This document shows, piece after piece, positions 1 to 4,756 of a stretch of DNA of 7,026 nt. Origin of the DNA: Oscillospiraceae bacterium. Lineage in GTDB: Bacteria; Bacillota; Clostridia; Oscillospirales; Ruminococcaceae. The DNA is taken from assembly GCA_019423445.1 (NCBI GenBank), contig JAHZBJ010000089.1, forward strand, positions 1,668-8,693. Direction: 5' to 3'. Under the pieces are notes generated by a model, which was given only the letters and a program-made list of their open reading frames with translations, was not told the DNA's origin and made no database searches. A program made the position numbers and the translations under genes. Numbering within the stretch: position 1 is the first letter of the stretch; each line of letters opens with the position of its first letter.

Positions 1-186
1 ATCCGGATATGCCTCCATCAAATGATGGATCAGGTCGTTTTGAGCGCGGTTATCGCTGCCGGAAAGGCAGCACACCCCCACCCGGGAGATCCCGAACCGG
101 GACAGCTGTTCCACCAGCATATCCGGGCTGTTGTCCTCCCCGCTGCTGGTTCTCCCCAGATGGGCATGGATATCGTATCGTTTCAT
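1..186 (-). CDS. Amidohydrolase family protein, N-terminal part (runs off the left edge)
   Basis: This is the first 62 codons of a minus-strand gene that leaves the window, so the C-terminus is missing. It begins M-K-R-Y-D-I-H-A-H-L-G. The DIHAHLG segment holds the HxH pair (His7 and His9) that binds metal at the end of the first barrel strand in amidohydrolase-superfamily enzymes. The short N-terminus without a preceding beta-sandwich fits the Amidohydro_2 (PF04909) type rather than the dihydroorotase type. A helix (residues about 23-32) and a strand with V-G-V-C-C-L-S follow, as in a TIM barrel. The ATG is supported by AGGAGG six bases upstream. It starts 18 bp after the stop of the GntR regulator gene, so the two are probably co-transcribed and this hydrolase is a likely target of that regulator. 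The substrate is unknown. PHP-type or TatD-type hydrolases are alternatives, because only the first metal motif is visible. Confidence 0.75.
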   Translation of the reverse strand, partial: MKRYDIHAHLGRTSSGEDNSPDMLVEQLSRFGISRVGVCCLSGSDNRAQNDLIHHLMEAYPD

Positions 187-204
187 AACCGCCTCCTTTT
201 CCCT

Positions 205-954
205 TCACCGCTCCTTTTGGATATGAATGCAGTATTGGTAGCGGCTCGCGATGTAGAAGTTCTCGGAATATTCAATGGGGGTGCCGTCCCGGTCATAGGA
301 AACCGCCTGACGGGAAAGCACCGGCTCATTTTCCTCCAAATACAGTTCCCGGCGCAGGTCCTGGGAAGGGATAATCGCCTCTATCACCTCATCGGCGCTG
401 TCCAGAACAATCCCCGCCTCTTCCAGCACCTGATACAGGGATGTACTTTCATTGAAGGTCGGGATTTTTTCCAAAAGCCCTTTCCGGCCGGTGATATAGG
501 AGTTCTGGACCGCAATGAGCACCCCGTTGAGAAGGCGCAGCCGCTTGAGAAAGAGGACCTTTTCCTCCAGTTCCACCTGAAGGCTGGCCGCCACTTTGAC
601 ATTGGCCATTACCACCTGCTGGCGCAGAATCACCGATCCCGGGGTAGCTCCCTGGGCTTTGGCGCCGCTGCTGAAACTTACCAGATGGTTTACATTGCTG
701 ACCTCCTTGGGAGGAAGCACCACCGTGCCCTTGCCGTGATGTTTCCGGAGAAAGCCATCGTGAGCCAGATCGCTGATGGCGCGGCGGACCGTGATCCGAG
801 AAATGCCGAATATCCTCTGCATCTCATTTTCCGAAGGAAGGACTTCGTAGGGCGCCAGAGCTCCGCTTTGGATCTGGTCTTTGATAAGGGAATAGAGCTG
901 ATGGTGCATGGGGACGCTGGATTCTTTGTCCAAAGCATTTACTTCCAAAGGCAT
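205..954 (-). CDS. GntR family transcriptional regulator, HutC type with UTRA domain
   Basis: A 249-residue regulator, the usual length for the HutC subfamily. Residues about 14-80 form the GntR winged helix-turn-helix: P-M-H-H-Q-L then a helix to Q-S-G-A-L, the LPSENEM motif at 39-45, the recognition segment SRITVRRAI at 52-60, and the wing with GKGTVV at 74-79. Residues about 98-243 match a UTRA ligand-binding domain, with L-F-L-K-R-L-R near 134-140, a Q-N-S-Y-I strand at 150-154 and the closing P-I-E-Y-S-E-N-F-Y at 226-234. Such proteins usually repress nearby catabolic or transport genes and release DNA when a small metabolite binds the UTRA domain. The start is supported by AGAGG eight bases upstream. 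The gene has its own promoter with a palindrome over the -10 region, suggesting autoregulation. It is followed by an amidohydrolase gene in the same transcript. The ligand is not evident. Confidence 0.93.
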   Translation of the reverse strand: MPLEVNALDKESSVPMHHQLYSLIKDQIQSGALAPYEVLPSENEMQRIFGISRITVRRAISDLAHDGFLRKHHGKGTVVLPPKEVSNVNHLVSFSSGAKAQGATPGSVILRQQVVMANVKVAASLQVELEEKVLFLKRLRLLNGVLIAVQNSYITGRKGLLEKIPTFNESTSLYQVLEEAGIVLDSADEVIEAIIPSQDLRRELYLEENEPVLSRQAVSYDRDGTPIEYSENFYIASRYQYCIHIQKER

Positions 955-983
955 TGTAATAACCTCTTGCTTAACTCGTCATA

Positions 984-995
984 ATAACATGTTAT
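984..995. promoter_or_regulatory. Perfect 12-bp palindrome, candidate operator for the GntR regulator
   Basis: ATAACATGTTAT is a perfect inverted repeat lying over the predicted -10 box and transcription start of the regulator gene, about 30 bp before its ATG. GntR-family dimers bind short palindromes, often in their own promoters, so this is the best operator candidate in the window. It does not match the HutC-type GT-n-TA-n-AC consensus exactly. No second copy was seen in the other promoter regions. AT-rich DNA makes chance palindromes more likely. Confidence 0.45.
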
Positions 996-1017
996 ATACT
1001 TTTTCATAGTTTGTCAA
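989..1017 (-). promoter_or_regulatory. Promoter of the GntR regulator gene
   Basis: On the minus strand a perfect -35 box TTGACA (1012-1017) is followed by TAACAT (989-994) after 17 bp, or TATAAC (991-996) after 15 bp. Either gives a start site around 980-985 and a leader of about 30 bases that includes the AGAGG ribosome binding site. The surrounding gap is much richer in A and T than the genes. The -35 box is strong and the exact -10 box is uncertain. Confidence 0.6.
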
Positions 1018-1110
1018 CATCATTTTTACAAATCATCTAGTTATACAAAATATTCAAAGAAAATTATGTGCATTTGACGGGTTAATCTTTCTCTTTTCTT
1101 TGTTATACTG

Positions 1111-1140
1111 ATAATAAGATGTTTATCTGTTTATAATAAG
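1111..1140. repeat. Two direct copies of ATAATAAG spaced 22 bp apart
   Basis: ATAATAAG occurs at 1111-1118 and 1133-1140, start to start 22 bp, about two helical turns. A related ATAATAAC lies at 981-988 beside the palindrome. GTTATAC also occurs at 1040-1046 and 1102-1108, and GTTATATAC at 991-999. They could be half-sites for a regulator, but the whole gap is AT-rich and chance repetition is plausible. Confidence 0.3.
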
Positions 1141-1165
1141 TTGTCCATTTATTCAGAGGGACAAC
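1140..1165 (-). terminator. Weak hairpin at the end of the M20 peptidase gene
   Basis: GTTGTCC (1140-1146) pairs perfectly with GGACAAC (1159-1165) around a 12-base loop that contains the M20 stop codon. In the minus direction the stem is followed by TTATTATAAAC, which is only a broken U-tract. It could be a weak terminator separating the M20 gene from the regulator gene, whose own promoter lies downstream. The short stem overlapping the coding end makes this tentative. Confidence 0.3.
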
Positions 1166-2303
1166 CTTCCAGGCAGCGCCAATAAAGTTCAGCGGCCTCC
1201 TGGATCTCCTCCAGGCGGATGCTCTCGTTGGGCTTGTGGCATTGGCCGGGATCTCCGGGGCCAAGAATGACAAAGGGCAGCTCCTTCTGGAAAGGGATCA
1301 CCAGGGAAGCATCTGTAAAATAGAAAACCCCTGTAGGCTCTTTCTTCTGAAGATCCAAAAGCCGGCGGATCTCCGAAGATCCCAGCTGGACCTGGAGCGC
1401 GTCCCGGCGGTCCTCCAGCTGCCAAGTGATCTCCACCCCCCGGCCCTCGGCCAGCTGGGCCACCACTTTTTCCACCTGCTCCATGGTCCCCTCTCCGGGA
1501 ACAAACCGGACGTCCACCATAAATTCCGCCTGATCCGGCAGAACATTGATCTTGACGCCACCCTGGGCGCCGGTAATGGTGAAAGTGTTTCCTCCCAGAA
1601 TAGGATGGGCCGGGGAAAGCTTCTCCACAGCGGATTTGGCCTCCATCAAAAAAGCGAAGCCTTCCTCCAGGGCATTTCTCCCCTTTTCCGGCATGGAGGC
1701 ATGGCTGCTTTCCCCTGCTACATGGAAGCGGTACCAGAGCATCCCCTTCTCCCAAAGAGCGGGGCGGCAGTTTGTAGGCTCGCAGACAAAGAGGAACGCC
1801 AGATCCCTGGTCCAGCCGGCTTCCCGCACCGCCGTAATGCCCATCCCGGCAGATTCCTCATCGGCAGTGAAAATAAGGCGCAGGCTCACCGGCGGCGGCT
1901 CAGCCAAACAGCGGCGAGCCAAGAGGAGCATAGCAGCCAGCCCCCCTTTCATATCCGACGCCCCGCGTCCGGTCATGCGTCCTTCTTCCACCATGGGACA
2001 GAAGGGATCCCCCCTCCACTGGTTCAGGTCCCCAGGGGGCACCGTGTCCATATGGCCAGCAAACCCCACCGCCACAGAAGGGTCCCGCCCTTCCAGACAA
2101 ACCACCATACTCCCCCGATTGCCTCCGTGATCCAGAGTGTGGATGGCTGAGGCTGGGCACCCTGCTTCCAGCAGTTCCTTGCGAATCACTTCCATCAGGT
2201 CTTTTTCATTCCCCGGAGGGTTGGCGGTATTAACTGAGATCAAACGCGCCAGCAATTCTTCCCCAGACTCCCCAGTCCATTGGAGACCCTGTGTTTTTTT
2301 CAT
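1149..2303 (-). CDS. M20 family metallopeptidase/deacylase (ArgE/DapE-like)
   Basis: A 384-residue di-zinc hydrolase, the normal length for the ArgE/DapE/CPG2 group, which cleaves amide bonds of N-acyl amino acids or small peptides in the cytoplasm. Numbered from the chosen start, metal site 1 is GHMDT (His84, Asp86) and the bridging Asp117 lies in GRGASDMKGG. DEES gives the general base Glu149 and ligand Glu150, FVCEPT gives Glu175, and the last ligand is His356 in GQCHKPNE. The dimerisation domain (about 190-305) contains SSHASMPEKGRNA with His201. An in-frame ATG lies 13 codons upstream at 2342. It would fall on the predicted transcription start, and the ATG at 2303 has AGGGGGAA a few bases before it, so I choose 2303. 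The gene diverges from the plus-strand amidohydrolase. No signal peptide is visible. The exact substrate is unknown, and a desuccinylase, deacetylase or carboxypeptidase role are all possible. Confidence 0.9.
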   Translation of the reverse strand: MKKTQGLQWTGESGEELLARLISVNTANPPGNEKDLMEVIRKELLEAGCPASAIHTLDHGGNRGSMVVCLEGRDPSVAVGFAGHMDTVPPGDLNQWRGDPFCPMVEEGRMTGRGASDMKGGLAAMLLLARRCLAEPPPVSLRLIFTADEESAGMGITAVREAGWTRDLAFLFVCEPTNCRPALWEKGMLWYRFHVAGESSHASMPEKGRNALEEGFAFLMEAKSAVEKLSPAHPILGGNTFTITGAQGGVKINVLPDQAEFMVDVRFVPGEGTMEQVEKVVAQLAEGRGVEITWQLEDRRDALQVQLGSSEIRRLLDLQKKEPTGVFYFTDASLVIPFQKELPFVILGPGDPGQCHKPNESIRLEEIQEAAELYWRCLEGCPSE

Positions 2304-2308
2304 GGCTC

Positions 2309-2316
2309 TTCCCCCT
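2309..2316 (-). promoter_or_regulatory. Ribosome binding site that decides the M20 start
   Basis: AGGGGGAA on the minus strand lies five bases before the ATG at 2303. It supports that start over the upstream ATG at 2342, which has no purine-rich site within the predicted transcript. Confidence 0.6.
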
Positions 2317-2329
2317 GTTGCTCCATTTT

Positions 2330-2357
2330 TTGCGGATCCCATTTTCTCGATTATAAA
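2330..2357 (+). promoter_or_regulatory. Candidate promoter of the plus-strand amidohydrolase gene
   Basis: TTGCGG (2330-2335) and TATAAA (2352-2357) are separated by 16 bp on the plus strand. The start would be near 2364, about 55 bases before the ATG at 2420. The -35 box is poor (three of six consensus bases) and the -10 box is good. The -10 box overlaps the minus-strand TATAAT in the shared ATTATAAA sequence. Confidence 0.4.
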
Positions 2358-2379
2358 CTGCCTTTGCGAGACCCGTCAA
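2350..2379 (-). promoter_or_regulatory. Promoter of the M20 peptidase gene
   Basis: Reading the minus strand, TTGACG (2374-2379) is followed after 18 bp by a perfect TATAAT (2350-2355). The expected start site is about 2342-2344, giving a leader of about 40 bases to the ATG at 2303. The -10 box overlaps that of a candidate promoter pointing the other way. Confidence 0.7.
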
Positions 2380-2405
2380 TGCCAAACCCTTTTCATTCTC
2401 CAACA

Positions 2406-2411
2406 AAGGAG
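2406..2411 (+). promoter_or_regulatory. Ribosome binding site that decides the amidohydrolase start
   Basis: AAGGAG ends eight bases before the ATG at 2420. An in-frame GTG at 2411 overlaps this site and therefore cannot be the start served by it. Confidence 0.75.
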
Positions 2412-2419
2412 TGATCTCT

Positions 2420-3748
2420 ATGCCTATTCCCGGCATCGCTTGTTTCCAAAACGGTGAGCTTTTCCGGCCTCAGCCTCTCAACCAGGGGCTTCTCCTCCGG
2501 GGGGGCCATGTGGTGGATCCCGCCAGCGGTCTGGACGCCGAAATGGATCTGCTGATCCTGGGGGATACTGTAGCCGCATTGGAATCTTCCATTCCCCAAC
2601 CCTCAGGGGTACGGGTACTGGATTGCCGCGGACTTCTGGTATGGCCCGGCCTGATGGATATCCATCTCCACATCAGGGACCTGTTCGAAGTGTCCACCGG
2701 TTCCGAGGTCTGCGCCGCCCAGGACGGAGTAACCTTGGCTATCTCCCCGGGAGCCGGAAATACCTTTATGGCTCCCGCCCTTTTGGGGGCGGAGGTAGAC
2801 CGGGGCTTCCCCATCCACCTTGGCCTTCTTCTTGGAGCAGGGCCGGTTCTTTCCTGCCGTCTCACAAACGACCAACTGGTGGATCTGTTCCGGGGGCGGC
2901 TTTCCGAAGAAATGGCAATCCAAGGACTCTCCCGAAATCCCATCACCAACCAAACCGCTCCTTTTGCTGTGGGGATCAAAGAGCACATGGGGCATACCCT
3001 CCTGGGAGATGAAAATATCCAGCGGCTATACGATATCACTTCCCGTGCCGGACTGCTTTTCATGTCCCACACCCAGGACGCCGGACATACCGAACGTCTT
3101 GCTTCCCTTGCCCAGGGAAGGCCCCTTCATCTGGGACACGCCTCCGCCGCCGGATGCGGTGAAAACGGCCAGGAGTCCATGGCCCGGGTCCTGGAGCTTT
3201 GCCGCCAGCCCAATATTTCCGGGGAGCTGGTCTCCACCATGCTGCGCCGACGGGGCGGATGCAGGGAAGGCCTTATCATCCACCCTGCCGCCCGGCGCCT
3301 TTGCCTGGAAGCTCTGGAACAGGGCTTGGTGGAAATTATTGTTTCCGACGGTCAGAACCACGCCACAATGAAGGGGTTCGGAGATACTCGGGATAATATT
3401 CCCGCAATTCTGGAATTGGTACAGGAAGGGGTTCTAACACTGACCCAGGCGGTAGCCACCATGACCTGCAACCCCGCCCGGTTGATGGCCCAGCGCACCG
3501 GCAGTCCTTTCTGGCAGAAACGGTTGGGGCATCTGGGGATCGGGGCCGCCGGAAACGTCACAGTGGTGGATCCTTCGAGCCAAAGCGCTGTCTACACCAT
3601 CGTCAGCGGCCGGATCGTCTCTTTCGAAAAGCGGCTGGTGCGGGAAGGCTGGGGCAGCGGCAGCTGGATCTTTGCCCATGGTCTCCTCCCCAGAATGGGA
3701 GTGGGGGATCTCCCCATCTCTCTTCCCGGGCCTATGGTTTCTGAATAA
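2420..3748 (+). CDS. Amidohydrolase superfamily metalloenzyme (dihydroorotase/hydantoinase/deaminase-like)
   Basis: A 442-residue cytoplasmic hydrolase with the composite-domain layout of this superfamily. A small beta-sandwich part lies at about 22-75 (LLLRGGHVVDPASG, then a strand ending VLDCRGLLVWPGLMD). A TIM barrel follows, and the sandwich closes at about 368-402 with GAAGNVTVVDP and YTIVSGRIV. The metal site is readable in order: His82 and His84 in DIHLHIRD, Lys187 in VGIKEHMG as the likely carbamylated bridging lysine, His217 in SHTQD, His240 in LGHASA, and catalytic Asp310 in VSDGQ. Order and spacing resemble dihydroorotase, hydantoinase and isoaspartyl dipeptidase, which hydrolyse cyclic or linear amides. 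Oddities are about 20 extra residues before the first strand and a tail of about 40 residues rich in Gly and Pro after the last strand. Pyrimidine synthesis is unlikely, as no pyr gene is nearby. It is the only plus-strand gene. The substrate is unknown. Confidence 0.88.
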   Translation: MPIPGIACFQNGELFRPQPLNQGLLLRGGHVVDPASGLDAEMDLLILGDTVAALESSIPQPSGVRVLDCRGLLVWPGLMDIHLHIRDLFEVSTGSEVCAAQDGVTLAISPGAGNTFMAPALLGAEVDRGFPIHLGLLLGAGPVLSCRLTNDQLVDLFRGRLSEEMAIQGLSRNPITNQTAPFAVGIKEHMGHTLLGDENIQRLYDITSRAGLLFMSHTQDAGHTERLASLAQGRPLHLGHASAAGCGENGQESMARVLELCRQPNISGELVSTMLRRRGGCREGLIIHPAARRLCLEALEQGLVEIIVSDGQNHATMKGFGDTRDNIPAILELVQEGVLTLTQAVATMTCNPARLMAQRTGSPFWQKRLGHLGIGAAGNVTVVDPSSQSAVYTIVSGRIVSFEKRLVREGWGSGSWIFAHGLLPRMGVGDLPISLPGPMVSE

Positions 3749-3757
3749 CCTTCTTTT

Positions 3758-3802
3758 CCCAAAGAAAAAAGACCGCCTACACAGCGGTCTTTTTTCTTTG
3801 GG
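3758..3802. terminator. Bidirectional rho-independent terminator with a perfect 19-bp stem
   Basis: CCCAAAGAAAAAAGACCGC (3758-3776) pairs without mismatch to 3784-3802 around the 7-base loop CTACACA. The stem has a GC core (GACCGC/GCGGTC) flanked by an A-run on one arm and a T-run on the other, so transcripts from both sides meet a hairpin followed by U residues. It begins 9 bp after the stop of the plus-strand amidohydrolase and ends 3 bp from the stop of the minus-strand DUF3137-like gene, so it serves both convergent genes. Confidence 0.93.
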
Positions 3803-3805
3803 AGA

Positions 3806-4669
3806 TCACATCCGCCTGCAGGCGGTGGCAATTTTCATCATATAGTCCAGTTCCGGGAAGGGATCGCTTTCCAGCATCTCCTGGGTAATGGGATACTTGA
3901 GCCCCGGATCTTTACCCGAAACGAAACGATGGCAGATCATGAAGATAACCATGTCGTCTTCCAGAGCCATTGCAACCGAACCGGGGGTGTATTCCACAAG
4001 GTCCATCAGCCGCCCCAAAACGGATTCGCTGATTTCGGGCAGTTTGCCTTCCGGCGCATAACTGCAGAATTCCTGATCCACCCTGGGATCCCCCCATTCC
4101 ATAGGACGGAAATCGGTATGGTCCTGGAAATAGGGGCGCTGAAGGCCATCGGAAACCAACATCCGGCTCACCAGACGCATCCTTTGACCTGTGCCATGAT
4201 CCAACTTGATCCGCACCCAGCTTCCGCTGATGAACTGAGCCCGAAGCTTTTCGTTGTCCGTTTCCACCTGGAATGTGACATCGGAAAGCTCCAGCTCCAT
4301 TCCCTTGCCTTCCCCTGTAATCCTGTGAAAGGTCAGGCAGCTTTTCCCAGGCTTTACTGGCAGGAGCTTGTCCTCCTGAATGACTTCAGGAGCAATTCCT
4401 TCCTTGCCGTGATAGACGACATTCTCCATATGCTCCGTCATGGCTGTGTAAACGTTGGTGACACGGAAAGCTTTGGAGTAACCTTTGATATCAGGACGGG
4501 CCATCAAAAAATAATACAAAAGGCTCAGCCCCAACAGCACCAGCCCCAGGGTGAATTTCCCGGTAACCAGTACCAATAGTACCGCCAAGTTGAAAAGTCC
4601 GTACAAAATATAGGACCAACGGGCGCTTTTCCGCTTTTTCTCCAGCTCTTCCACAGTCATGCGTTGCAT
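3806..4669 (-). CDS. Two-helix membrane protein, DUF3137-like, function unknown
   Basis: A 287-residue protein. The N-terminus is charged (EELEKKRKSARW), followed by a membrane hairpin with helices at about 18-36 and 38-56. A soluble domain of about 230 residues follows, probably on the cytoplasmic side given the Lys/Arg-rich start. The soluble part has a strand-rich region at 110-170 (ELELSDVTFQVE, WVRIKLDHG). Its end, FCSYAPEGKLPEISESVLGRL then ALEDDMVIFMICHRF, resembles the last part of DUF3137 proteins, which have no known function. That assignment is from memory of the pattern and is moderate. The ATG at 4669 has AGGGGG six bases upstream, better placed than for the ATG three codons later. 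The gene follows tctA in the same direction after a hairpin, so it may be read at a low level from the transporter operon or from an unseen promoter. No catalytic motif is visible. Confidence 0.72.
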   Translation of the reverse strand: MQRMTVEELEKKRKSARWSYILYGLFNLAVLLVLVTGKFTLGLVLLGLSLLYYFLMARPDIKGYSKAFRVTNVYTAMTEHMENVVYHGKEGIAPEVIQEDKLLPVKPGKSCLTFHRITGEGKGMELELSDVTFQVETDNEKLRAQFISGSWVRIKLDHGTGQRMRLVSRMLVSDGLQRPYFQDHTDFRPMEWGDPRVDQEFCSYAPEGKLPEISESVLGRLMDLVEYTPGSVAMALEDDMVIFMICHRFVSGKDPGLKYPITQEMLESDPFPELDYMMKIATACRRM

Positions 4670-4698
4670 TTGTATCCCCCTAAAAACTCATTTTTAAA

Positions 4699-4730
4699 GA
4701 TAAGACTGCTTCCAGGGAAGCAGCCTTATC
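4699..4730 (-). terminator. Hairpin after tctA, probable partial terminator
   Basis: GATAAGACTGCTTCC (4699-4713) pairs with GGAAGCAGCCTTATC (4716-4730); on the minus-strand RNA this is a 15-bp stem with one G-U pair and a very small loop. The following bases read TTTAAAAATGAGTTTTT, so the U-tract is short and interrupted. It lies 26 bp after the tctA stop and 29 bp before the DUF3137-like start. It probably ends or stabilises the tct message, with some readthrough possible. Confidence 0.6.
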
Positions 4731-4756
4731 CTGAATACCTATGGAAACAGGGTGGC

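Noticed and set aside
22..984. 320-codon open frame on the plus strand
   Set aside because: It is codon-aligned antisense to the GntR regulator and the partial amidohydrolase, both of which have clear family motifs and ribosome binding sites.
1040..1108. GTTATAC repeats as classical HutC-type operators
   Set aside because: The spacing between the GT and AC parts is one base short of the GT-n-TA-n-AC consensus, so I do not call them operators.
955..1148. Possible small gene or RNA in the AT-rich gap
   Set aside because: No open frame with a ribosome binding site was seen, and the promoter, palindrome and short repeats account for what is visible.
1236..2150. 304-codon open frame on the plus strand
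   Set aside because: It is antisense to the M20 peptidase, whose full set of metal ligands is intact; no start signal was seen.
2470..3072. 200-codon open frame on the minus strand inside the amidohydrolase gene
   Set aside because: Its Arg, Ser and Pro-rich composition is that of a shadow frame, and the plus-strand gene carries a complete catalytic motif set.
3929..4579. 216-codon open frame on the plus strand opposite the DUF3137-like gene
   Set aside because: It is antisense in the aligned frame and has no ribosome binding site. The minus-strand frame has a good start, a membrane hairpin and a terminator immediately after it.
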